Of a stretch of 5,155 nucleotides of DNA, positions 1 to 5,155 are shown in pieces. Source of the DNA: DATLAN01 sp035527455 (GTDB lineage Bacteria; Planctomycetota; Planctomycetia; Pirellulales; Thermoguttaceae); NCBI GenBank assembly GCA_035527455.1, contig DATLAN010000027.1, forward strand, positions 1 through 5,155. Direction: 5' to 3'. The notes beneath the pieces are model-generated. The model saw nothing but the letters and a program-made list of their open reading frames with translations, searched no databases and had not been told where the DNA came from. How positions within the stretch are numbered: position 1 is the first letter of the stretch; the number at the start of each line of letters is the position of its first letter. The position numbers and the translations under genes were made by a program.

Positions 1-1099
1 CCCCAGCGTCACCTGCGCGGCCTCCAGGCCAAAACGCTTCCTGATCTCCGTCCCCGCAGAGTGGCGCAACCTGTTCGGACTCCATTGTTCCACCTCGGCC
101 TCAGTGCAAGCCCGATGGATGGCCCGGCGGTAGCTGTCCCGCGTGTAGCGGTCCCCGGCTTTTCTCTTCGGCCGTCGCTTCCGATTCGTTCCCGGACGAT
201 TGCCGTATTGCAGGGGCGTCTTCCGGTTGGAATGCTTCTCGGCAAGATGCTTCTTGACAGACTCGGCTGGCGAAAAACAGTAGGCTTCGGCCGGCCGCAA
301 CAGGTACGGCCGCAAGATCGCCTGCGCCTTCGGCCCGATGAAGATCAGCCGTTCCCGGCCGTGGTGTTCCGTCTTGTGGGATTCGGGCCGAAAGACCCAC
401 ACGTCACCCGTGCGGTCGATATCGCAGGGCCGGACGATGCACACTTCCCCCGGCCGGGCGCCCGTCAGACGCTGAAGCCGAACCATATCGGCCACGATCT
501 CGGGCAAGTGGGGCAGCGTGGCCTGGACGACCTCCTCGGGCACGGGGGCCACGGGAGCGTGATCATGAGCTGGACTCCGGTCTTTACGAAGGCCGGGGAC
601 CGCTGCCAACGCCTGATAGACATGGGGCGGTAGAAGTTCCTCGCCCACACTCCACTTGAACATGCGGACGACCGTCGCAACCTGTTCGTTGACGTACTTC
701 CGGGTGTGTCCGGGCTCAAGGAACTTTCCGCGTACCGCTTTCAGCGAAAGCGGACCAAAGTCGATAGCCCGCGTGTGACCGTACGTGTTCTTGAGAGTCC
801 GCAGAACCACTCGGATATGGGCAAGAGTATCAGTGGGCTTTCCGTCTTTGCGGTAGTACCCTTTGGCGAACTTCCAGTACCGGGCGATCAATTCGGTCAC
901 GGTCAGCCCGGATCGGTCTTCAACGGGAATTGGCGATCGCCGGCCATTGGCCAGCCATTCGGCAATCAGACGGTCGTACTCGACCAGACTTGCCTTGCTT
1001 TTCCAGGGCCCCAAGTAGAAGTCTTTTCCCTGGAGCGTGACGACCGCTTGCCCGGACGCCCGGTGCTTGCGGTACTTTGGAGTGGACGAGTCTCGGCAT
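1..1099 (-). CDS. Tyrosine recombinase / phage-type integrase, 3' end cut by window edge, with apparent frameshift near the start
   Basis: Site-specific DNA recombinase of the tyrosine integrase family. Reading the minus strand from 1080 to 1 gives 360 codons without a stop, beginning PKYRKHRASGQAVVTL. Residues 1-60 look like the N-terminal arm-binding region and about 60-150 like the SAM-like core-binding domain (TVTELIARYWKFAKGYYRKDG). The catalytic domain follows: the first arginine is in RLTGARPGEV (from about 450), a likely catalytic lysine is in ESHKTEHHGRERL (near 370-350), and box II is WSPNRLRHSAGTEI (near 85-45), where Asn stands in place of the usual first His of HxxR. The last residues seen are QVTLG, which normally lead into the HA motif and then the tyrosine nucleophile, so roughly 30-40 residues lie outside the window. 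The likely start is ATG at 1099 (MPRLVHS) with AGGAG 8 bases upstream, but it is one base out of frame with the body. No ATG, GTG, TTG or CTG lies in the body frame between the upstream TAG (near 1120) and 1080. The gene is therefore broken, misread by sequencing, or started internally (for example TTG at 1014). The family call is firm; intactness is not. Confidence 0.88.
1076..1099 (-). other. Frameshift site at the integrase start
   Basis: From ATG at 1099 the reading is MPRLVHSKVPQAPG, which loses the family-like sequence. Skipping one base after the CAC codon (1084-1082) gives MPRLVH followed directly by PKYRKHRASGQ. The simplest description is one extra base, or two missing, near 1081. 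The run here (CACTCCAAAG) is not a homopolymer and does not resemble a frameshift signal I know. A sequencing or assembly error, a recent inactivating mutation and a true +1 shift are all possible, in that order of likelihood. Confidence 0.7.
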
Positions 1100-1110
1100 G
1101 TGCGGTTCTC

Positions 1111-1116
1111 CTGTGT
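1111..1116 (-). promoter_or_regulatory. Approximate ribosome binding site of the integrase gene
   Basis: On the minus strand AGGAG lies 8 bases before ATG 1099, within ACACAGGAGAACCGCACATG. It is the best Shine-Dalgarno match in the region. It supports ATG 1099 as the original start even though that ATG is now out of frame with the integrase body. The exact span is approximate by a few bases. Confidence 0.6.
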
Positions 1117-1126
1117 TACCTAAAGT

Positions 1127-1150
1127 GCAAAACGGTATGTACCGTTTTGC
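1127..1150. repeat. Perfect 24-bp palindrome between tRNA and integrase (candidate operator or recombination site)
   Basis: The arms GCAAAACGGTA (1127-1137) and TACCGTTTTGC (1140-1150) are exact reverse complements, separated by TG. The palindrome lies 28 bp upstream of the integrase ATG. As DNA it looks like a dimeric protein site, for instance an operator controlling integrase expression or a core site of a tyrosine recombinase with 8-bp arms and an 8-bp centre. As RNA it could fold with a 10-bp stem and a 4-base loop, but no T-tract follows, so a terminator is unlikely. On the minus strand its centre reads TACATA, a weak -10 candidate, so a bound protein could block an integrase promoter. 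The palindrome is seen directly; its function is inferred. Confidence 0.75.
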
Positions 1151-1225
1151 GCCCTCGGTTTTCAGGCCGCACTGCCGACCGTCTGCAGGTATCTAACTCC
1201 AAGATTCAGCGGAACTTACGGAAAG

Positions 1226-1299
<74 letters not shown>

Positions 1300-1348
1300 T
1301 CTTGCTTGCGGGCATCATCATCGCACCGGATCAAGATGCCCGACGGTA

Positions 1349-1357
1349 ATTGTACCA
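1349..1357 (-). promoter_or_regulatory. Candidate promoter (extended -10) of the tRNA gene
   Basis: On the minus strand the sequence reads TATGGTACAATTACC: a TACAAT -10 hexamer (1354-1349) preceded by TGG, matching the extended -10 pattern TGnTATAAT. A -35 element at the proper distance is weak (around CTCGAC). Transcription would start near 1342, about 43 bases before the mature tRNA 5' end. This is the only good -10 match in the gap upstream of the tRNA. Confidence 0.45.
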
Positions 1358-1477
1358 TAATCTCGGCCGGAGTCGAGGCGTCCGATAGTTTTTGTCGGGG
1401 AATCCGGCTTTCCCCCAGAAAGGGCGGCCACCGGGGTGCTCCCGTTCGGTCCGGAGAACCCGGTTGGACTTCTTGCT

Positions 1478-1505
1478 TGGCGCTGCCGAAGTCAACTGGT
1501 AGACT
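1478..1505 (+). promoter_or_regulatory. Candidate promoter of the prenyltransferase-repeat protein gene
   Basis: TTGGCG (1478-1483) and TAGACT (1500-1505) are spaced by 16 bp and resemble -35 and -10 hexamers. The -10 is preceded by TGG, giving the extended form TGnTAnACT. Transcription would begin near 1512, leaving a leader of about 120 bases before ATG 1633. The match is by eye and moderate. Confidence 0.4.
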
Positions 1506-1541
1506 CGGGATAGTGGAGGATTCTATGCGCGGTCATTGATG

Positions 1542-1567
1542 GAAGTGGCATTCGGGATCGCCACTTC
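1542..1567 (+). promoter_or_regulatory. Hairpin in the leader of the 1633 gene
   Basis: GAAGTGGC (1542-1549) and GCCACTTC (1560-1567) are perfect inverted repeats around a 10-base loop. If transcription starts near 1512, this stem lies inside the 5' leader, about 65 bases before the start codon. It is not followed by a T-tract, so it is not a classical terminator. It may stabilise the message or may be a protein site. Just before it is a four-codon frame, ATG CGC GGT CAT TGA (1525-1539), preceded by GGAGG at 1515-1519. Confidence 0.35.
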
Positions 1568-1632
1568 GGCGCGAGGGGATCACGGTCCGCAGGGCTTGGC
1601 TCACGGGACGGCCAGCCCGGGGAGACACATCG

Positions 1633-3372
1633 ATGGCGACTTTCGATCCGTATCGGCAGGCTGGCGGCGAAGGGCCAATTCCGCGGGCCCAACCCTTGCC
1701 CCAAGCCATACCGCTGGAGACCGAGGCCGTTGTGCCGCAGGCGCAGCCCGTCCCGCAGGGTCAAGCGATCCCTGGCATCCAACCCATTCCGCGTGCCCAA
1801 CCTGTCTCTCCAGGACAGGTTTCCCGGCCTATCTTGCCGAGTCAGCCATCGGGTGCCCGGCCTGTGGTGGTGGCGACCGATTCGTCGGAGGTGTCGGTCT
1901 ACCAACGGGGGGAGGACGAGGGACCGGAGGAAGAACTCACCGCGGTGGCGATCAAGCACGCGCCGCCCTGGCTGATCAGCGCGGCCTTCCACATGGGCCT
2001 GTTGATCGTGCTGGGATTGTGCTGGTGGGCAACCGGGATGGGTGACGACGAGCCTGAGTTGATCGTGTCGACGGACGACAAGGAGGACATTTGGGCCGAG
2101 GAACTCGGGGATCAAACGGAGTACGATTTCCCGGTGTTCGAGGAAATGGAGACGGTCGAGAAGCCGGAATTGGCCATCAGCGATCTGCCGCCGGTCGAGG
2201 ACCCCTTCGCCGCACCCCCGGAGTTGGAGATCCAGCCCGACGGCCAGACGCTCACCAGCGACATCAACGCCAGAATACCCGGCCTGGCGCTGAGCGGCCG
2301 CGAGGAAGGGTCGCGGAGATCCCTGCTGGGCAAGTACGGGGGCACCAAGAAGACCGAAGAGGCCGTCTTGGCCGGACTGCGTTGGCTGGCCAGGCAACAG
2401 CGGCCGGACGGTTCCTGGAGTCTGGCCGGGCCGTACACCAACGGAGTGCGCGATTGGCAGGACAATCCGTGCGCCGCGACCGCGATGGCCTTGATCGCAT
2501 TCCAGGGGCATGACAATACGCACAAGAAAGGCCCCTTCCAGGATAACGTCGTTCGCGGTTGGAACTGGCTGAAGAAACAGGAAGACTCCGACGGCAACTT
2601 CTATCACGAAGGCCTCGCCAACCAGCAGTTCTACACGCAGGGACTTTGCACGATCGCCATCTGCGAACTCTACGGAATGACGCACGATCCGAGCTACAAG
2701 GACCCGGCCCAGCGGGCGGTGAAGTTCTGCCTCGATTCGCAGAGTCCCGAGGGCGGATGGCGGTACAACCCGAAGGCCGGCAGCGACGTGTCGGTGACCG
2801 GCTGGATCGTGATGGCCTTGCAGAGCGCGCGGATGGGCGGCCTGGAGGTGCCCGAAGACCACTTCACCCGCGTGATGCGGTTCCTCGACAACGTGCAGGA
2901 CCCGGCGTTCGGCGGCAGCCGCTATCCGTATCTCAAGGGCGAGCAGATCACTCTGCCCATGACGGCCGAAGCGTTGCTTTGCCGGCAGTACATCGGCTGG
3001 GCCCGCGACGACGAGCGGCTGGTCGAGGGCGCGGAGTGGATCACCCATCCCAATAATCTGATCGACTACGGTCCGAGGCGGAACACGTACTTTTGGTACT
3101 ACGCCACGCAGGTGGCCCACCACATGGAAGGCGAAGTCTGGAAGCGCTGGAACGACGTGATGCGCGAGGAAGTGCCCCGGCACCAGGTCCAAAGCGGCCG
3201 GGAGGCGGGCAGTTGGGACCCGGATCAGACCGACCGTTTCGAACTCAACGGCGGCCGGCTCTACTCCACCTGCCTGCAGATCTACATGCTGGAGGTCTAC
3301 TACCGCCACCTGCCGATCTACGCGAAGGTCTACACCGACCTGAAGCAGTCGGGCCGGACGGACCGGTTCTAA
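1633..3372 (+). CDS. Membrane-anchored prenyltransferase/squalene-oxidase-repeat (alpha/alpha-toroid) protein
   Basis: 579 residues. Residues 1-75 are rich in Pro and Gln with degenerate repeats (PIPRAQP at 15-21 and 51-57). Residues about 76-110 are polar and acidic. About 112-134 form one transmembrane helix (WLISAAFHMGLLIVLGLCWW). An acidic linker (136-205) follows, then from about 235 to 560 a toroid domain of squalene-cyclase/prenyltransferase-type repeats. QW-like units are WLARQQRPDGSWSL (251-264), WLKKQEDSDGNFY (312-324) and CLDSQSPEGGWRYNP (366-380), with weaker ones at 415-431 and GSWDP (526-530). With KH just before the helix and acidic residues after it, the toroid is probably outside the inner membrane and the Pro/Gln tail in the cytoplasm. 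The DxDD motif that protonates squalene is not seen; the matching place reads SDVSVTGW (384-391). Terpene cyclisation is therefore not supported, and the substrate is unknown. The start ATG is chosen because GGGGAG lies 8 bases upstream (1619-1624). The gene stands alone, divergent from the tRNA. Family call is firm; function is unknown. Confidence 0.9.
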   Translation: MATFDPYRQAGGEGPIPRAQPLPQAIPLETEAVVPQAQPVPQGQAIPGIQPIPRAQPVSPGQVSRPILPSQPSGARPVVVATDSSEVSVYQRGEDEGPEEELTAVAIKHAPPWLISAAFHMGLLIVLGLCWWATGMGDDEPELIVSTDDKEDIWAEELGDQTEYDFPVFEEMETVEKPELAISDLPPVEDPFAAPPELEIQPDGQTLTSDINARIPGLALSGREEGSRRSLLGKYGGTKKTEEAVLAGLRWLARQQRPDGSWSLAGPYTNGVRDWQDNPCAATAMALIAFQGHDNTHKKGPFQDNVVRGWNWLKKQEDSDGNFYHEGLANQQFYTQGLCTIAICELYGMTHDPSYKDPAQRAVKFCLDSQSPEGGWRYNPKAGSDVSVTGWIVMALQSARMGGLEVPEDHFTRVMRFLDNVQDPAFGGSRYPYLKGEQITLPMTAEALLCRQYIGWARDDERLVEGAEWITHPNNLIDYGPRRNTYFWYYATQVAHHMEGEVWKRWNDVMREEVPRHQVQSGREAGSWDPDQTDRFELNGGRLYSTCLQIYMLEVYYRHLPIYAKVYTDLKQSGRTDRF

Positions 3373-3386
3373 GCCGCATTTCTCAC

Positions 3387-3478
3387 GTAGGCCGGAACCA
3401 TCGCAGCGCAGTTCCGGCATCGGGCGCAAAGAAGGCCGCATGAAGCCACGTGCCTGCGCTGCGCTGGTTCCGGCCTAC
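3387..3478. repeat. REP-like inverted repeat between the toroid and propeller genes
   Basis: The 25-base arm at 3387-3411 (GTAGGCCGGAACCA then TCGCAGCGCAG) is the reverse complement of 3454-3478 at 24 of 25 positions, with a 42-base spacer. The left unit also forms its own hairpin, GCCGGAAC (3391-3398) with GTTCCGGC (3411-3418). The right unit has only one side of that small hairpin. This two-unit, opposed-palindrome form is like REP/BIME elements, and short 'GTAGG...AGCGCAGCG' palindromes are, from memory, common between planctomycete genes. It may act as a 3' end stabiliser or weak terminator for the upstream gene, but has no T-tract. Confidence 0.75.
3391..3418 (+). terminator. Hairpin downstream of the toroid gene (possible weak terminator)
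   Basis: An 8-bp GC-rich stem, GCCGGAAC with GTTCCGGC, closes a 12-base loop 18 bases after the stop codon at 3372. There is no following run of T, so intrinsic termination is doubtful. It may equally be only part of the REP-like repeat. Confidence 0.25.
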
Positions 3479-3480
3479 TT

Positions 3481-3489
3481 TGCTATACT
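3481..3489 (+). promoter_or_regulatory. Candidate extended -10 promoter of the beta-propeller gene
   Basis: TGCTATACT (3481-3489) is a strong extended -10: TGn then TATACT, five of six to TATAAT. The -35 position falls inside the right arm of the REP-like repeat and shows no good match. Transcription would begin near 3496, giving a 30-base leader. This makes the propeller gene separately transcribed from the toroid gene despite the same direction. Confidence 0.55.
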
Positions 3490-3512
3490 GGTCACTCGCG
3501 ACATACACCAAC

Positions 3513-3517
3513 AGGAG
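3513..3517 (+). promoter_or_regulatory. Ribosome binding site fixing a GTG start
   Basis: AGGAG lies 8 bases before GTG 3526 in ACAGGAGAAACGCCCGTG. It decides the start: the resulting N-terminus is a good signal peptide. Confidence 0.75.
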
Positions 3518-3525
3518 AAACGCCC

Positions 3526-4809
3526 GTGAGCAGACACTCGAGCCGTGCCGCCCGCATCGCGTGGGTCGCCGTACTCTTTCTCAGCACACGCTTGGCCGTT
3601 GCGGGCGAACCACCGGTTTCGACGCCGGTCCCGACCCTGGTCCGCTCCGCCGCGCCCGACTGGCCGCAATGGCGCGGTCCTCGCCGCGACGGCATCAGCG
3701 AGGAAACGGGCCTCCTACCGTCATGGCCTCCCGGCGGACCGAAATGCCTCGGGAAGATCTCCGGAATCGGCAGGGGCTACTCGTCGCCGATCGTCGTCAA
3801 CGACACCCTCTACGTGACCGGCGATGAAGAAGGCGACCTGGTCATTCACGCTTTTTCGCTGGACGGCTCGCTCCGCTGGCGGTCGACCAACGGCGCCGCG
3901 TGGCAGCGTTCGTATCCGGGCGCCCGCGCGTCGTGCACTTACGACGACGGCAAGTTGTATCACATCAACGCGCACGGCCGGATCGTTTGCCTGGACGCGG
4001 CCACGGGAACCGAGGTGTGGGCGGTCAACGTGCTCGAGCGCTTCGAGGCGCAGAACATCACCTGGGGTATCTGCGAGTCGCTGCTGATCGACGGCGACCG
4101 CGTGTTCGTGACGCCGGCCGGAGCGAAAGGGCTCATGGCGGCGCTCGACAAACGCACCGGTGCGACGGTCTGGGCCAGTCCGCCACTCGACGAGGAGCAG
4201 CCGTCTTACGCGTCTCCGGTTCTCATCGCCGTGGGTCAGCGGCGTCTGCTGGTCCATGGCGGAGCATTGCACGCCTTCGCGGTCGATGCCGACAGCGGCG
4301 AACTCTGCTGGAAGATGAGGCACCTGGACCCGAAGACCACGATCGTGACCACGCCGATTCTCTGGAACGACCGGTTGATTTTCACGAACGCCAGCCGCGA
4401 GTTCGGCGGGATGTACGGCGTGCGATTCGACGGTGTGCCGGCCGACAGGGCCTGGTCTGCAGACCTGAAGGTGAGCCACGGCGGCCTGGTGTGCGCCGAC
4501 GGCCGTCTCTGCGGCGCCAGCAGCCGCGGGGTCGCCGAGGGTTGGGTGGCCGTCGATTCCGCCACGGGCACGCCGACGCACGTCGGCCAGTTGCCGCCCG
4601 GTTCCGTCGTTTATGCCGACCGGCGATACTACTGCCTCACGGAACAAGGGACCATGACGCTCCAGGAATTGACGGAAGACGGTTTCCGGACCACGGGCAG
4701 TTTTCAGCTTGCCGACCAGAAGGACGTCTGGGCCCATCCGGTTGTCTGCCAAGGCAGGCTGTTCCTCCGCTATCACGACACCCTTTTCTGCTACGACGTG
4801 CGGCGCTAG
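3526..4809 (+). CDS. Exported PQQ-binding-like beta-propeller repeat protein
   Basis: 427 residues starting at GTG. Residues 1-27 are a Sec signal peptide: basic n-region (RHSSRAAR), hydrophobic core (IAWVAVLFLS) and an AVA cleavage site before G27. There is no lipobox Cys. The mature start carries DWPQWRGP (45-52), a motif typical of planctomycete outer-membrane-assembly-BamB-like or PQQ-repeat proteins. Propeller blades of the form 'xxxxDGxLYxxxAxGxxxxLDAxTGxxxW' follow: near 86-120, 135-167 (CLDAATGTEVWAV), 184-217 (ALDKRTGATVWAS), 228-263 (AVDADSGELCWKM), 274-300, 317-349 (AVDSATGT), 361-380 and 404-425. About eight blades fits a complete propeller. Such proteins can be scaffolds or quinoprotein-like. 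No dehydrogenase active site or PQQ-binding cysteine pair is evident, so enzymatic activity is not claimed. Ten Cys in the mature chain is high for an exported protein. It has its own promoter and converges on the gene to its right. Family call is firm; role is unknown. Confidence 0.9.
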   Translation: MSRHSSRAARIAWVAVLFLSTRLAVAGEPPVSTPVPTLVRSAAPDWPQWRGPRRDGISEETGLLPSWPPGGPKCLGKISGIGRGYSSPIVVNDTLYVTGDEEGDLVIHAFSLDGSLRWRSTNGAAWQRSYPGARASCTYDDGKLYHINAHGRIVCLDAATGTEVWAVNVLERFEAQNITWGICESLLIDGDRVFVTPAGAKGLMAALDKRTGATVWASPPLDEEQPSYASPVLIAVGQRRLLVHGGALHAFAVDADSGELCWKMRHLDPKTTIVTTPILWNDRLIFTNASREFGGMYGVRFDGVPADRAWSADLKVSHGGLVCADGRLCGASSRGVAEGWVAVDSATGTPTHVGQLPPGSVVYADRRYYCLTEQGTMTLQELTEDGFRTTGSFQLADQKDVWAHPVVCQGRLFLRYHDTLFCYDVRR

Positions 4810-4833
4810 AACGTTCCGGCCTGGCGCGCTGGC

Positions 4834-5155
4834 TTACTTGATCCCCACGCCCGGGCTGATGGCGTCGCGGACGATAACGCCGGGGTGGCGGGCGACCTTG
4901 TCGGTGAAGATGCGGACGTCGTTGACGATCGGCTCGAGCTGGCGGGTCAGCACGTTGACGTTCCGGGCGGCCTGGCTGAGATTGTTGTAGAGTTCCGGAT
5001 TCTTGACCAACTGACCGAGCGTGCCGCTCTCGTCGTTGAGGTTTCGGCTGAACGTCTGCATGTTCGTCATCAACTCGGCCAGGCCCTCCACGGCCCGATC
5101 GAATTGGGCGATCCGCTGCTCGGCGTTTTGGCTCAAGGGGCCCGTGAATTCCTGG
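4834..5155 (-). CDS. MlaD/MCE-family protein, C-terminal part only (5' end beyond the window)
   Basis: The minus-strand frame is open from the right edge to the TGA-or-equivalent stop at 4836-4834, giving 106 residues. It begins QEFTGPLSQNAEQRIAQFDRAV, a helical, probably coiled-coil stretch, continues through SGTLGQLVKNPELYNNLSQA and a second helix (NVNVLTRQLEPIVNDVRIFTDKVARHPG), and ends GVIVRDAISPGVGIK. This is the helical tail typical of MlaD-like substrate-binding proteins of Mla-type phospholipid ABC transporters, which sit on the periplasmic side of the inner membrane. The MCE domain itself would lie upstream, outside the window. A TTG within the frame (5136) should not be taken as the start, since the same frame continues unbroken to the edge. 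The gene is convergent with the beta-propeller gene, with 24 bp between the stop codons. Function is inferred from the tail only. Confidence 0.8.
   Translation of the reverse strand, partial: QEFTGPLSQNAEQRIAQFDRAVEGLAELMTNMQTFSRNLNDESGTLGQLVKNPELYNNLSQAARNVNVLTRQLEPIVNDVRIFTDKVARHPGVIVRDAISPGVGIK

Larger units (their letters stand above)
1300..1632. other. Intergenic region between divergent tRNA and toroid-protein genes
   Basis: This 333-bp stretch has no credible coding sequence. The open frames across it lack family-like sequence. It separates two divergently transcribed genes and holds the candidate tRNA promoter on the minus strand, and on the plus strand the candidate promoter, a leader hairpin and the ribosome binding site of the 1633 gene. 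I see nothing else between about 1360 and 1470 that I can support. Confidence 0.6.

Noticed and set aside
61..633. 190-codon plus-strand frame
   Set aside because: Antisense to the integrase catalytic domain, without recognisable motifs.
1536..2045. 169-codon plus-strand frame overlapping the start of the toroid gene
   Set aside because: The frame at 1633 has the ribosome binding site and recognised domains; this one is low-complexity shadow.
1492..3441. 649-codon open frame on the minus strand opposite the toroid gene
   Set aside because: It mirrors the codon structure of the plus-strand gene in GC-rich DNA. Its translation is rich in Arg, His, Leu and Val with no domain I recognise, while the plus strand has clear repeats, a membrane helix and a ribosome binding site.
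3371..3453. Loose direct similarity between AAGCCGCAT...CACGT (3371 on) and AAGGCCGCAT...CACGT (about 3432 on)
   Set aside because: Short and imperfect; it may be chance or part of the repeat's history, and is not enough to call target-site duplication.
3721..4776. 351-codon minus-strand frame opposite the beta-propeller
   Set aside because: Shadow of the propeller coding frame; composition is Arg/Gly/Val rich with no motif.
4810..4833. Possible bidirectional terminator in the 24-bp convergent gap
   Set aside because: GC-rich with partial self-complementarity but no clean stem and no T-tract on either strand.
3900..4841. 313-codon plus-strand frame overlapping the beta-propeller in another frame
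   Set aside because: Extremely Arg-rich, starts inside the propeller gene without its own ribosome binding site; out-of-frame shadow.

Overview
The window looks like chromosomal DNA of a GC-rich planctomycete, probably in or near the Pirellulales. This is inferred from three recognisable protein types: a membrane-anchored prenyltransferase/squalene-oxidase-repeat protein, an exported PQQ-type beta-propeller beginning with the planctomycete-style 'DWPQWRGP' motif, and an MlaD/MCE protein tail ending in 'DKVARHPGVIVRD'. The lineage call is from memory of these families, not from a search.

Left third (1-1299, minus strand): a tRNA gene with a CAU anticodon and initiator features is followed, in the same direction, by a tyrosine recombinase (integrase) gene that runs off the left edge. 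The integrase frame is open from about 1080 to base 1. However, the only start codon with a good ribosome binding site (ATG at 1099) lies in a different frame, so the gene as written carries a frameshift within its first eight codons. A perfect 24-bp palindrome lies between tRNA and integrase. The order (tRNA 3' end, short gap, integrase pointing away) is the usual edge of a tRNA-integrated element, but the far end would be outside the window, so this is inference.

Middle (1300-3372): a 333-bp gap holds a candidate tRNA promoter on the minus strand and, on the plus strand, a candidate promoter and a hairpin in the leader of a 579-codon gene. That gene encodes a Pro/Gln-rich cytoplasmic tail, one transmembrane helix and an alpha/alpha-toroid domain of squalene-cyclase-like repeats. 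The DxDD catalytic motif of hopene cyclases is not seen.

Right part (3373-5155): a 153-bp spacer contains a REP-like inverted repeat (24 of 25 bases matched) and, right after it, an extended -10 promoter. The exported beta-propeller gene starts there with GTG. It ends 24 bp from the stop codon of a convergent minus-strand gene that is cut by the right edge, the C-terminal 106 residues of an MlaD-type lipid-transport protein. The three protein genes after the tRNA probably sit in the cell envelope, but no shared pathway is evident and they are not one operon. I found no convincing new multi-gene system. The items most worth checking are the integrase start, the palindrome next to it, and the REP-like repeat.
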